Assembly: GCA_025149125.1 (NCBI GenBank)
Contig: CP102272.1
Coordinates: forward strand, 4,340,001-4,404,000
Direction: 5' to 3'
Origin: [Clostridium] asparagiforme DSM 15981
GTDB lineage: Bacteria > Bacillota > Clostridia > Lachnospirales > Lachnospiraceae
Length of the DNA: 64,000 bases
A program made the translations under genes and the position numbers. Below are positions 42,776 through 51,941 of this stretch, piece after piece. The notes under the pieces are model-generated. The model was not told where the DNA came from and did not search any database. It worked only from the letters and a program-made list of their open reading frames with translations. Positions within the stretch are counted from its first letter, which is position 1, and each line of letters begins with the position of its first letter.

Positions 42776-43795
42776 TCAGGTGAAATCCAGCATCACCTTC
42801 AGGCTTTTGCCTGGATGATTTTTAAAATCCTCAAACGCCCGGGCTGCGTCTTCAAATTTATAAAGGTCCGTTATGGCCTTCCCAACATCCGCGTTTTTGC
42901 TCCGGATGAGTTCGATTAATTCAATAAAATCATCCTTAAAAGCATTGCGCGATCCCAGAATATTGAGTTCCTTCTTCTGTATCATGGTAAAATTGAAATC
43001 TGCGTTTTTCTTCCCGATTCCGATCTGTACCACACGCCCGCCAAAACAGGCGGAATCAATACAGTTCTGAAATGTATCCGGCAATCCCACGGCCTCTATG
43101 GTCACGTCAAACCCGTCCCCGTCTGTTATATCGTTCACCGCCCGTTCAAGGACCTCTGCGGATTCATTTAATATGGCGCCGTCCACTCCAAAATTTTTTG
43201 CGTATTCCAGCTTATCCTCCGCCACATCCGAAATATAGACCTGGGCTCCCGCCGCCTTGGCGGCCACGGCCGCGAACACTCCGATGGTTCCGGCCCCTAC
43301 CACCAAAACCTTCTCGCCGCGCTTAACGGCGGCTCTCTTCACCCCGTGATAGCTGATGCAGAAGGGCTCCACCAGCGCCAACAGCTTGGGATCCAGTCCC
43401 TTTCCGTCATAAATCCGCTCCACCGGCATGGTGATATACTGCGCAAAGGCCCCTTCTCTCTGGACGCCCATCGTCTCGTTGCCCGTGCAACAGTTTACAA
43501 GCCCTCTCCGGCATGAATAGCATTTTCCGCAGTTAAAATACGGATTCGCGGTCACGATCATCCCCGCTTTCAAGCCGTATTCATTTTCTCCGACCTCCAC
43601 TATTTCCGCCGAGAACTCATGTCCGGGAATACGCGGATAGGACACATACGCCAGCGTGCCCCGGTATGTATTTAAATCTCCGCCGCAGATCCCCCCATAA
43701 AGTAACTTTAAAAGCGCCTCGCCTTTTTTAGGCACGGGCTTTTCCATCTCGATCAATTCCACCTCTCCGGGTGCGTTAATCCTGATCGCCTTCAT
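42776..43795 (-). CDS. Zinc-dependent medium-chain dehydrogenase (sugar-acid/polyol type)
   Basis: A 339-residue MDR-family NAD(P) dehydrogenase. The catalytic-zinc Cys lies in GGICGGDLNTY, followed by GHEFSAE (His-Glu) and a structural zinc cluster CGKCYSCRRGLVNCC (C-x2-C-x2-C-x7-C). The Rossmann glycines are VVGAGTIGVFAA near residue 170. The family includes sorbitol, L-idonate 5- and L-galactonate 5-dehydrogenases. The ATG at 43795 follows AGGAGG. Last gene of the sugar-acid operon, so it probably oxidises or reduces a hexonate or keto acid intermediate; the exact position attacked is unknown. Confidence 0.85.
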   Translation of the reverse strand: MKAIRINAPGEVELIEMEKPVPKKGEALLKLLYGGICGGDLNTYRGTLAYVSYPRIPGHEFSAEIVEVGENEYGLKAGMIVTANPYFNCGKCYSCRRGLVNCCTGNETMGVQREGAFAQYITMPVERIYDGKGLDPKLLALVEPFCISYHGVKRAAVKRGEKVLVVGAGTIGVFAAVAAKAAGAQVYISDVAEDKLEYAKNFGVDGAILNESAEVLERAVNDITDGDGFDVTIEAVGLPDTFQNCIDSACFGGRVVQIGIGKKNADFNFTMIQKKELNILGSRNAFKDDFIELIELIRSKNADVGKAITDLYKFEDAARAFEDFKNHPGKSLKVMLDFT

Positions 43796-43814
43796 CCGTT
43801 GTACCTCCTGTCTG

Positions 43815-44897
43815 TCAGGATATATATAAATGATTTCCCGACGCAGCCTCGCACTGATACATAGGAATACTGCTTCGAAACAGCACCTCACTTCTGACAT
43901 AGACATTCTCCGACGGGGGAGCAATATTTCTCAGCAGATATTCCGTGAGATACTGAGTCGCCACATATGCCTGGCGGTAAGTATTCTTATGAAGCAGATT
44001 TGAGAAAATCCCCTGCTCCAGGCAGCACATATTTTCCGGGAACAGATCGCTTCCCACGGCAAGCACGCTGCCTTTTCGACCGCAGCTCTCGATGGCTTTG
44101 CCCAGAAAGATACTCCCCCGCGCTGTAACGCTGGAACAGGATTTAATGTTGTAATTGTTATGGAACTGCTCGCATATCTTCTCATAGGTTACGCTGTCGT
44201 AACCCGGGATCCGTATGATCCTGTTTTTGATTCCATATTTTTGAATGTAGGAGTCGAACCCCTCTACAATGAGGAAATGGGAGGGAACCGTCTCGTTTCC
44301 GATGCACAAGAGCACCTCGTCCTCGTCCCCAAGCCTGCTCGTCAGTATCTCCCCAAGAATCTCTCCAAGGATCCGGTAATGGGTTTGAACACAGCACAGC
44401 CGGTTGATTTTTTCATTGTCATTTCCCACCAGCGCCACGGGAATCCCCGCCTCCGAATATTTACCCACAGGCGGCACGATTCCGGAGGACGAATACCCGA
44501 CGGAAATGATTCCGTCAATCTGGCCTTCAGCGGACAGCTGGTCAAGTTTTTCCTCAATATACCGGTGATCCGGCTCATCTCTGTACGGAATCTCAACCGC
44601 CTTTATGCTGAAATCCGCCAGCGTTTTCATATAATCGCGAAAGCCCTTCCAAATATCCGCATAATAATAGCGGTATTCCCCTGTCTCCTGTGGAAAAAGC
44701 GCCGCAATACAGTAAGGCTTCCGTTTCAGGGAAGCTGCGACCGTATTTGAATGGTAGTCAAGCTCTTTTGCGATCTCACAGATGCGGTTTCTGGTTTGTT
44801 CACCCACACCTGGTTTGTTATTCAGGGAGGCATGGACTGTCGACAATGATACGCCCGCCCTGGCAGCGATATCCTTAATAGTGGTTCTGGTTTTCAC
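43815..44897 (-). CDS. LacI-family regulator of the sugar-acid operon
   Basis: A 360-residue LacI/GalR regulator. The HTH starts TTIKDIAARAGVSLSTVHASLNNKPGVGEQTRN (residues 4-36), with an unusual His-Ala where most have Ser-Arg, then the hinge helix region VAASLKRKP and a sugar-binding core. It sits inside the operon, 30 nt after the LarA-like gene, so it would be autoregulated through the paired operators at 53536-53583. Note that the recognition helix differs from standard LacI members. Confidence 0.88.
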   Translation of the reverse strand: MKTRTTIKDIAARAGVSLSTVHASLNNKPGVGEQTRNRICEIAKELDYHSNTVAASLKRKPYCIAALFPQETGEYRYYYADIWKGFRDYMKTLADFSIKAVEIPYRDEPDHRYIEEKLDQLSAEGQIDGIISVGYSSSGIVPPVGKYSEAGIPVALVGNDNEKINRLCCVQTHYRILGEILGEILTSRLGDEDEVLLCIGNETVPSHFLIVEGFDSYIQKYGIKNRIIRIPGYDSVTYEKICEQFHNNYNIKSCSSVTARGSIFLGKAIESCGRKGSVLAVGSDLFPENMCCLEQGIFSNLLHKNTYRQAYVATQYLTEYLLRNIAPPSENVYVRSEVLFRSSIPMYQCEAASGNHLYIS

Positions 44898-44926
44898 GAG
44901 TTCAGACCTTTCGATTTTTTTTAAGT

Positions 44927-46219
44927 TTAACTCATAAAACCTTCCCCGTCAAACAGGATTTCTTCCGGACCTCTCACATATTCAATGTCCGGCTGATCCC
45001 TGATCGCCTCATACAGCGCCTCCGACACCTGCAGTTCCTTCATGGACAGCGTGTCTTTGATTCGCGCCACCCTGTGCGGTCTGGGCGCGCCGTTGCAGCA
45101 GCGCAGGGCTATGGTCAGGGCTTCCTTGTCATTGTTGACGTACATCGGTATTTTGGAGCCCTGTATCTCAGTGGCGGTGATCAGATTGGTCCATGTCTCC
45201 GACCAGTCTATGTCATTTAAACAGCGCCGGGTGGTGATATCCGCCTCATTGATTCCGCTGCCATTGTGATGGCTCTCCGGCGTCAGCCCTCTTATAAACA
45301 ATCGCTTGATTCGGACCGGGTCCTCAAAACCATAACACCGGCTGTTCGAGCGCCCCACCACATTGGGGTCAAAGCCATAGCCGCTGATATTCTTACCGAT
45401 CCGGTCGATGATCAACACGTCGATATCGTCAAACTTAAAACCGGCCAGCTGCTGCTTGGCTGCCTTTAACAGGCGCGCGTCTGCCTCCATGATCTGCGCT
45501 CCCGGAATCACCTCCAGCGTATGGATCTCATCGTATGCGTTCTGGATCATTCCTACGCCGAACGCCACGGGAGCCGCCTGCAAAAACTGCCGGGCCGCTT
45601 CCGTAATAAAACTTCCGAACCCGCAAAATCCCTGTGAGTGGATGGCTGCGGCCCCCTTGTGCTTGCCCAATCCGATTGCGATCATTTTGCACAGGCCGCT
45701 CTCATGCTCATTTCGAAAATCCGTATGCGGTTTTATCTTGTGGCAGATCACGATACCGTCCGACTCAAACGCAAGCTTGTCGCAGAACAGCGGAATCCCA
45801 TTGGGCAGCGTTCCGTACTGCACCACGTCCATAGAGGATCTGATGGGCGCTCCGATTCCTGCCTCGGTAATTCCGTAGGAGGCCAGAACCTCCTCCTGCC
45901 CCTTGGCGGTGGCGCCTCCGTGGCTTCCCATGGCAGGCACGACAAAGGGCTTGGCCCCCCATTCCTTCAGGATATCGCAGATGGCTCTGAGGATTACCAC
46001 AATATTGGGAATTCCCCTGCTGCCCGCAGTGATAGCGATGCGCTTGCCTTTAAAACGCTCAGGCGCTCCCGCGTTCGCCTCCATCTGTTCCCTGATATGA
46101 AGGGGTATGTCGGCAATCTGATAGGTGTCGAAATGCTGCCGTATGGTAACCATTTTGGGGATCGTGACTTCCCTGTCCTGGATCATAAGGTCGTTAATTT
46201 CCGGAAAATTGATAAACAT
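44927..46219 (-). CDS. LarA/DUF2088-family racemase or epimerase homologue
   Basis: A 430-residue protein of the lactate racemase family. The N-terminal domain has ITAGSRGIPN, then VPAMGSHGGATAKGQEEVLASYGI. The residues I align with LarA's cofactor and acid/base set are His100, His165, Lys178 and His194; in LarA (from memory) these are His108, His174, Lys184 and His200, and the Lys-to-His spacing of 16 is identical. This predicts a nickel-pincer cofactor enzyme inverting an alpha-hydroxy centre. larB, larC and larE, needed to make the cofactor, are not in the window. Its place in a sugar-acid operon suggests an aldonate or uronate substrate. Confidence 0.8.
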   Translation of the reverse strand: MFINFPEINDLMIQDREVTIPKMVTIRQHFDTYQIADIPLHIREQMEANAGAPERFKGKRIAITAGSRGIPNIVVILRAICDILKEWGAKPFVVPAMGSHGGATAKGQEEVLASYGITEAGIGAPIRSSMDVVQYGTLPNGIPLFCDKLAFESDGIVICHKIKPHTDFRNEHESGLCKMIAIGLGKHKGAAAIHSQGFCGFGSFITEAARQFLQAAPVAFGVGMIQNAYDEIHTLEVIPGAQIMEADARLLKAAKQQLAGFKFDDIDVLIIDRIGKNISGYGFDPNVVGRSNSRCYGFEDPVRIKRLFIRGLTPESHHNGSGINEADITTRRCLNDIDWSETWTNLITATEIQGSKIPMYVNNDKEALTIALRCCNGAPRPHRVARIKDTLSMKELQVSEALYEAIRDQPDIEYVRGPEEILFDGEGFMS

Positions 46220-46238
46220 GTTGTTTCCCTCGGTTCTC

Positions 46239-47531
46239 CTAGAATACTAAATTGACAATTCCCAGCGTAAATACCGGCACAAAGGTCAGCAACGCCAGGC
46301 AGCCCAGCGCCAGCGCGTAAAATGGCAGGCCCGCTACGATAAAATCTTTCATCTTGCACTTGGTGATGCCGCAGACGGTAAACATAAGCGTTCCCATAGG
46401 CGGAGTTACCGCGCCTATCGCCATGTTGAAATTGAAGATCAGCGCAAACTGGATCGGATCCACGCCAAAGGCAACCGCCATGGGATGGAGCAGCGGTACC
46501 AGCACGATCAGCGCCGCGTTTCCCTCGATGAACATTCCCACAAACAGAAGGAATACATTGACAATCACCAGAAACGCGTATTTTCCGCCGATATAGGTGG
46601 TCATCAGGGCCGTCAGCTTCTGGGGAATCTGCTCTCTGGTCAAAATCCAGGAAAACGCCGATGCCGCCGACACGATAATCAGCACGGAAGCCGTGGTAAG
46701 CACGCTCTCCCTGAGCCCTTTTTTCAGCTCGCCCCAGCCCAGCTCCCGGTAGAGAACCCCCAGGATAATGGAGTAAACCACCGCGATGGACCCCGCCTCC
46801 GTGGGCGTGCAGATGCCCAGCCGGATGCCTCCTATAATGATAACCGGCAGGCAGAGCGGCAGAATTGCGTGGCGAAATTTCGTGCCCAGCTCCTTCCTGT
46901 CCATCCTGGCCTGTCCGTACGCCTGGTAGCCGCGCTTTTTAGAGATAATCCCGCAGAGTAACATCATCGATGTACACAACAGCAAACCAGGACCGATCCC
47001 CGCGATAAACAGTTTCCCGATGGACAGATTGGCGATTGAACCGTACAGAATCGCCGCGATTCCCGGAGGGATTAAGGGCGTGATGATCGATGAAAATGCC
47101 GTCACCGCCGAAGAAAACGGCTTGCTGTATCCATGGCGTTCCATCTCCGGCTCCAGCATCTTGGCCTCCATGGCGGCATCCGCCAGGGAAGAACCCGACA
47201 GGCCCCCCATCATCGTCGACAGCAGCACATTCACCTGCGCCAGACCACCCGGCAGTTTACAGGTCAGCACCGTACAGAAATCCATGATCCGCTTAGTGAC
47301 GCCCGTATAATTCATAAATACGCCCGCCGCGATAAAAAACGGCACGGCCAGAAGCGGGATGCTCTCGATCCCGGCGATCATCCTCTGAATAATCAGGTAG
47401 ATGGTAACGTCCGGCTGCAGCACGAAATAAATAATGGTGCTGCCAAGGATTGCCCCGTAAACGGGAACCTTGAGGAAGAGGAGAATCAAGAGCGCGATGC
47501 ACGAAAATCCTATGATTGTTCCTGAGCTCAT
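46239..47531 (-). CDS. dctM: TRAP transporter large permease (DctM)
   Basis: A 430-residue membrane protein with about 12 hydrophobic segments, the Na+- or H+-coupled translocating subunit of a tripartite ATP-independent transporter. Family-type motifs include FFIAAGVFMNYTGVTKRI near residue 65, MMGGLSGSSLADAA near residue 110 and FNFNMAIGAVTPPMGT near residue 370. It overlaps dctQ by 4 nt. Substrate is a carboxylate, presumably a sugar acid from the operon context. Confidence 0.92.
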   Translation of the reverse strand: MSSGTIIGFSCIALLILLFLKVPVYGAILGSTIIYFVLQPDVTIYLIIQRMIAGIESIPLLAVPFFIAAGVFMNYTGVTKRIMDFCTVLTCKLPGGLAQVNVLLSTMMGGLSGSSLADAAMEAKMLEPEMERHGYSKPFSSAVTAFSSIITPLIPPGIAAILYGSIANLSIGKLFIAGIGPGLLLCTSMMLLCGIISKKRGYQAYGQARMDRKELGTKFRHAILPLCLPVIIIGGIRLGICTPTEAGSIAVVYSIILGVLYRELGWGELKKGLRESVLTTASVLIIVSAASAFSWILTREQIPQKLTALMTTYIGGKYAFLVIVNVFLLFVGMFIEGNAALIVLVPLLHPMAVAFGVDPIQFALIFNFNMAIGAVTPPMGTLMFTVCGITKCKMKDFIVAGLPFYALALGCLALLTFVPVFTLGIVNLVF

Positions 47532-48043
47532 ACGTCTTGCCCCCTTTCGCGGTCCGCGGTGTCTTCGTCAGAGCCGCCTTTCCATAATTGATATAGTTCC
47601 GCCAGCATGTTGCAGATCATGAGAAAGCAGCCCACCGGAACCGCCGAATAGATCAAAGCATAGGGCACCTTTGTGTAGCTGGTAGCCCGTCCGGTGTTCA
47701 GCATCTGCCCCACCAACCGTCCTCCCTGGACCATAAGGAACAGCAGTATGAATACCATGAGCACATTGACCGCCGCGGCGATAATCCTCTGCACCTTCTT
47801 TGGAAATGATTCCACCAGTATCTCGATGGCGATATGCCCTCCGTTGCGGTAGACGGCTCCCGCCCCCAGATAGACCAGCCATACCATACACCACAGCTGA
47901 ACTTCCTCCAGCCACACTATGGGGTGAAAGAAGATGTAGCGCGAAAACACGCTGATACAGGTCAGGCCCACGAGAACCGTCAGCACCGCGCTTGTCAAAA
48001 CCAAATCCAAATTCAAAAATATGACCTTTAGTTTCGTTTTCAT
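47528..48043 (-). CDS. dctQ: TRAP transporter small permease (DctQ)
   Basis: A 171-residue membrane protein with four helices; the segment GLTCISVFSRYIFFHPIVWLEEVQLWCMVWLVYLGAGAVYRNGGHI is the standard DctQ core. The start at 48043 follows AGGAG; the longer in-frame start (48106) would add charged residues without a ribosome site. It forms the membrane complex with DctM and sits 80 nt after dctP. Confidence 0.9.
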   Translation of the reverse strand: MKTKLKVIFLNLDLVLTSAVLTVLVGLTCISVFSRYIFFHPIVWLEEVQLWCMVWLVYLGAGAVYRNGGHIAIEILVESFPKKVQRIIAAAVNVLMVFILLFLMVQGGRLVGQMLNTGRATSYTKVPYALIYSAVPVGCFLMICNMLAELYQLWKGGSDEDTADRERGQDV

Positions 48044-48123
48044 GAAACCCCTTCTCCTTGTTGGACAGTCCATGCACATAACTACCCGCCGGACAATTAT
48101 GTGCATGTCTGTGACGGTAACGG

Positions 48124-49233
48124 CTACTTGCCGATCGCGGCCCTCACTACATTGTAAAGATCCGGAGTGCTCCAGCTTCCGTTCACTTCAGGATCCGTGT
48201 AAACGCCGGAGGTAGCTTCCTTCCAGAGAGCCAGCTCCTCATCGGAGAGTTCATAAACCTCAACCCCCGCTTCCTTCATCAGCTTGAGGCACTCTTCCGA
48301 CGTAGTCTCCACAGCCTCATTGTTGGCTTTCGCGCCCTCATGCATGGCATTGATCAACGCTTCCTGCTGCTCTGCGGTAAGAGAATTATAGAAATCCGCT
48401 CCGCAAATCCAAAGCGAAATATTCTTGACCATTCCGTCCCGCACAATATACTTACACACCTCATGGAACTTGTTATTGTACATGGTTGTGAAGGTATTCT
48501 CAAGACCGTCGATGGTTCCCTGCTGCAGCCCTGTATAGACGTCGCCCAGGGCCATGGGTGTGGGAGCTGCCCCCATATTGGAGAAGGTCTTGATCTGGAT
48601 CGGGAACGCGTTTACACTGATTTTCGTGCCTTTGAAATCATCCGGGACATGGATCGGTTTGGAGCTCATCGTGTAGCGCTCACCGTAAATCCAGTCCGCC
48701 CCGATGACCTTAAGCCCCTTTGTCTCCAGCTCCGCGTTGATGCTCTCAAACCAGTCTGTCTCAAAGGTAGCCCAGGCGTCATCCCATGTGTCGAACAAGA
48801 ACGGTCCGAACAGAATGCTGAAATCCGGCACAAAATCGCTGAGGTACAGTCCGTCCGCCACCGTGACCACGGAATCCCCCGCAAGCATCTGATCAATCAG
48901 ATTGGACTTGTTGCCCAGCTGGCTGGAGGGATATAAGACCACCTCCCAGTTGGCTGTCCCGTCGGACTCCAACGCTGTTTTTACGGCGTTGGCGCCAAGG
49001 TCGGCTGGTTCGCCCGGATTCAGCTCATATCCGATTTTAACATTTACCTTTGGCAGTTCTGCCGCGGGCGTCTCCGCCTTGGCTCCCTCAGCCTGCGTCC
49101 CCTCCTCTTTCGCCGACTCCGCCTGCGTCTGGGCGGGCGCCTCCGTTGTCTTCGCCGCTCCTCCCCCGCAGCCTGCCAGTATTCCGGAAACCAATGCCGC
49201 CGTCAAACATAATGCCGTTACTCTTTTCTTCAT
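48124..49233 (-). CDS. dctP: TRAP transporter substrate-binding lipoprotein (DctP)
   Basis: 369 residues. The signal peptide MKKRVTALCLTAALVSGI ends in lipobox LAGC, followed by a Glu/Ala/Thr-rich linker of about 45 residues. The mature part is a DctP family periplasmic-type fold with KIGYELNPGEPADLGANAVKTALE, FKGTKISVNAFPIQIKTFSNMGAAPTPM and GLQQGTIDGLENTFTTMYNNKFHEV, the segments that hold the carboxylate-binding Arg/Asn sites of the family. Binds the acid sugar imported by DctQM. Confidence 0.92.
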   Translation of the reverse strand: MKKRVTALCLTAALVSGILAGCGGGAAKTTEAPAQTQAESAKEEGTQAEGAKAETPAAELPKVNVKIGYELNPGEPADLGANAVKTALESDGTANWEVVLYPSSQLGNKSNLIDQMLAGDSVVTVADGLYLSDFVPDFSILFGPFLFDTWDDAWATFETDWFESINAELETKGLKVIGADWIYGERYTMSSKPIHVPDDFKGTKISVNAFPIQIKTFSNMGAAPTPMALGDVYTGLQQGTIDGLENTFTTMYNNKFHEVCKYIVRDGMVKNISLWICGADFYNSLTAEQQEALINAMHEGAKANNEAVETTSEECLKLMKEAGVEVYELSDEELALWKEATSGVYTDPEVNGSWSTPDLYNVVRAAIGK

Positions 49234-49288
49234 CGTAAACCCTCCTTAAAATATGTATGTTTTTCCGCCCTGTAAAGGCGGTTTTTAC

Positions 49289-50404
49289 TTACGCGCGTAA
49301 ATCCCTGTAGGATACGCATTTGCGTTGAATCAGCTCCCAGTCCAGCTCAACTCCCACCCCTGGCCGGTCCGAAACGGTTATGATTCCGTTTTGGATCGGA
49401 AGATTCCCCTGCATCGGAAGGCGGAAATTGTCCTCCGGGACAAAATACTCAAACCACTCGCTGTTCCGCACGGCGCAGGCCACATGAAGGGTGGCCATAT
49501 CCATATAGTTCATGGTGGTCGTATGCATCTCGCAGTTCATGCCGAAGCTTTCCGCCAGATGGGCGATTTTAAGCGTCCCCGTGATCCCCCATTTCCATGA
49601 GACATCGGCTCTCACCAGGTCGGTTGCCCGGTTGAGGATGGACTGAGCGGCTCCCCAGTGACACCCCCTGCTGGTCTCAGTTGCCAGTATGGGAATGTCC
49701 AGGGCGCTGCAGAGTTCCGTATATTTGTTGATCTCAAAATCCCGGAAGGGTTCCTCAAACCACAGATACCCCAGGTCCTCCAGATTCCTTCCCACCCGGA
49801 TGGCGTCGCCCAGCGTGTACTCCCCAACCGGATCCGTCATCAAATCCATGGTGGTTCCCACGCCGTCTCTCAGGGCGGTATGAACTGCGATATCCTCCCG
49901 CCATACCCCCGACGGATGGGCTTTGTAACAGCGGATCCCCTGCTCCCTGTACCGCAGGGCCTCCTCCACATATTCCTCCGGCCTATCGTGAAACAGGCCG
50001 CTGGCGTAGACCGGCAGCTGGTTCCGGTAAGCCCCCAGGTACTTGTAAAGCGGAAGTCCCGCCTCCTTTGCAGCCATATCCCAAAGCGCCACATCCACCG
50101 GCCCGGGAAGGTAAACCGGGAAAAAAGTCAGATTGCGGTCAATATTCCACAAATCCTGCCATATGGCCTCCCGCTCATATGCGGACCTGCCCAGAACCAC
50201 CGGCGCAATATTATCCTCCAGGTAGCTCTCCGTCACCCTGGCCGAACGGGCCGCCATTGCCGTGGCGATCCCCTCCGCGCCGTTATCAGCCGTAAGCTTA
50301 ATCACCACCACGTCCCAGTCCATCTTTGATCTGCCGCGGTGTTTTTCGTCGAAAAAGTTCTCGCCCCTCTGCACCCACCACGTCTCAAAACGCTCGATCC
50401 TCAC
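49289..50404 (-). CDS. Enolase-superfamily sugar-acid dehydratase (mandelate racemase subgroup)
   Basis: A 371-residue MR/MLE-type enzyme. Expected catalytic elements: Lys161 and His163 in CYKAH (K-x-H where the classic subgroup has K-x-K), metal ligands around Asp191, Glu217/218 (WFEEPF) and Glu243 (ATETSRG), and the Asp267-His294 dyad with the same 27-residue spacing as mandelate racemase (Asp270-His297). It most likely dehydrates an aldonate to a 2-keto-3-deoxy acid. The unusual His163 argues against simply naming a known substrate. Confidence 0.85.
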   Translation of the reverse strand: MRIERFETWWVQRGENFFDEKHRGRSKMDWDVVVIKLTADNGAEGIATAMAARSARVTESYLEDNIAPVVLGRSAYEREAIWQDLWNIDRNLTFFPVYLPGPVDVALWDMAAKEAGLPLYKYLGAYRNQLPVYASGLFHDRPEEYVEEALRYREQGIRCYKAHPSGVWREDIAVHTALRDGVGTTMDLMTDPVGEYTLGDAIRVGRNLEDLGYLWFEEPFRDFEINKYTELCSALDIPILATETSRGCHWGAAQSILNRATDLVRADVSWKWGITGTLKIAHLAESFGMNCEMHTTTMNYMDMATLHVACAVRNSEWFEYFVPEDNFRLPMQGNLPIQNGIITVSDRPGVGVELDWELIQRKCVSYRDLRA

Positions 50405-50418
50405 GCTCGCTTATCCCC

Positions 50419-51126
50419 CTATAAAATACCGTATTTTGCAAATGCCTCCGTGGCTGTCATACCGTTTTCAATCGCCGCGCGCACGGTCTTTTCTCCCGCC
50501 GCCTTGACAAAAGCCCTTTCCAGAACCTGCTCATGGATTTCCCTTGGAATCACCAGTACGCCGTCCACATCGCCGAACACCACGTCGCCGTCGCGGATTG
50601 TCACCTGACCGATCTCAATGGTGCATCGAAAATCGCAGACATATGTCCGGACGCTGGAATCCTGCGCCCAGCAGGCCCTGGCGAATACCGGGAAATTGAG
50701 TCCGATCACCTGGGGCGTATCCCTCGTGTAGCCGTCTAAAACAGCTCCCGCAGCGCCCCTGACCTTTGCCGTCGTGGTCAGAAGCTCTCCCCACAGCGCA
50801 GAATGGTGAGCGCCTGTGGCCACGTAAATTTCATTTGGTTTTAACTGATCCAGCGCCTCCGTCAGGTAGCCGAAGGGCTTTTTCGGCTCCTCAAATACAT
50901 CGTTCTCCAAAATCGTACAGGCAAAGCCCGCCAGCTTCAGCCGGTTGTCCTCCCCGTCCCCTTTTATGTAGGCCTGGACCGGAGCCAGAGCGGCCAGGGG
51001 CCTTATCTGCGCCGGAAGGAATTGATGCTTATACCCCATCTGGTCCAGGATATCCCCCACAACCGGGGTGTACAATTTCTCCTTCATCAGCGCAAACATT
51101 TCTTCATCATTTTTCCACATAGCCAT
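50419..51126 (-). CDS. RraA/HMG-aldolase-family protein
   Basis: A 235-residue RraA-like protein. The active-site pattern of class II HMG/CHA aldolases is seen: GELLTTTAKVRGAAGAVLDGYTRD near residue 110-133 (Arg and Asp for metal) and GDVVFGDVDGVLVIP near residue 180. Such proteins split 4-hydroxy-4-methyl-2-oxoglutarate-like or other 2-keto acids to pyruvate, or decarboxylate oxaloacetate. In this operon it could cleave the 2-keto-3-deoxy acid, as no KDPG-type aldolase is present. Earlier labels as menaquinone methyltransferase should be ignored. Confidence 0.85.
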   Translation of the reverse strand: MAMWKNDEEMFALMKEKLYTPVVGDILDQMGYKHQFLPAQIRPLAALAPVQAYIKGDGEDNRLKLAGFACTILENDVFEEPKKPFGYLTEALDQLKPNEIYVATGAHHSALWGELLTTTAKVRGAAGAVLDGYTRDTPQVIGLNFPVFARACWAQDSSVRTYVCDFRCTIEIGQVTIRDGDVVFGDVDGVLVIPREIHEQVLERAFVKAAGEKTVRAAIENGMTATEAFAKYGIL

Positions 51127-51139
51127 ATGAGTCCTCCGA

Positions 51140-51937
51140 TCAAAAGCCGATCAGCGCGCCGCCGTCCACCGGAATACATGTGCCGCTGATGTAACGGGCC
51201 GCATCGCTGCAGAGAAAGGCGGCGCACATGCCCACGTCCATTGGGTCTCCCACTGTCTTTGCCGGTATGCGCCCCATGATCTTGGCAAGGCGCGGCGGAT
51301 CATTGTCCACCGCCTTGTGGAACATGGGCGTGTCAATCCACCCGGGCGCTATGGCATTGACCGTTATGCCAAACTCCGCCAGCTCTGCCGTCAGCGTATG
51401 GATCAGCCCCAGATATCCCGCCTTTGCGGTCGCGTACCCCGCCACCATCGGCTGGCCGATATAACTGGTCATGCTGGCCTGAAACAAAATGCGCCCGCGG
51501 CCAAGTTCCTTCATCTGCGGCACAAACGCCTTTGTCAGGGCGAACGCTCCTACCAGATGAACGTTCAGAACCTTGACGTAATCTTCCACCGTCATGTCCC
51601 AGATATATTTCTTGCAATGATTCCCCGCATTATTAACCAGAATACCGACGGGTCCATGTTCCCGCAGAATACGCCCGGCTATCTCCTGGGTGTGCGCCGT
51701 ATCGGTGATATCAAACTGATAGAATACGGTTTTATCACCGAATTCCTTTAATGATGCGCAAGCCTGCTCCTCGCTTTCATAACTTAAAACCACTACCTTT
51801 GCGCCGGCGCTCACAAGGCACCTGGTAATGGCAAGCCCCAGGCCGGTGGATCCCCCTGTGACAACTGCCGTCTGGCCGTCCAGGGAATAGCACCTGGACA
51901 TACAGAAATCCTTTAACTGCTCATCGGTAAATACCAT
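51140..51937 (-). CDS. SDR-family oxidoreductase (gluconate 5-dehydrogenase-like)
   Basis: A 265-residue short-chain dehydrogenase. The nucleotide motif TGGSTGLGLA is near residue 21, NNAG near residue 105, the catalytic Ser in LFQASMTSY, and Tyr-x3-Lys in YATAKAGYLG near residue 168. The C-terminus CIPVDGG is typical. The closest families by eye are 2-keto-3-deoxy-gluconate or gluconate 5-dehydrogenases (KduD/Ga5DH). It lies 13 nt upstream of the RraA gene and 4 nt after the UxaA large subunit. Confidence 0.88.
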   Translation of the reverse strand: MVFTDEQLKDFCMSRCYSLDGQTAVVTGGSTGLGLAITRCLVSAGAKVVVLSYESEEQACASLKEFGDKTVFYQFDITDTAHTQEIAGRILREHGPVGILVNNAGNHCKKYIWDMTVEDYVKVLNVHLVGAFALTKAFVPQMKELGRGRILFQASMTSYIGQPMVAGYATAKAGYLGLIHTLTAELAEFGITVNAIAPGWIDTPMFHKAVDNDPPRLAKIMGRIPAKTVGDPMDVGMCAAFLCSDAARYISGTCIPVDGGALIGF

Positions 51938-51941
51938 AACA

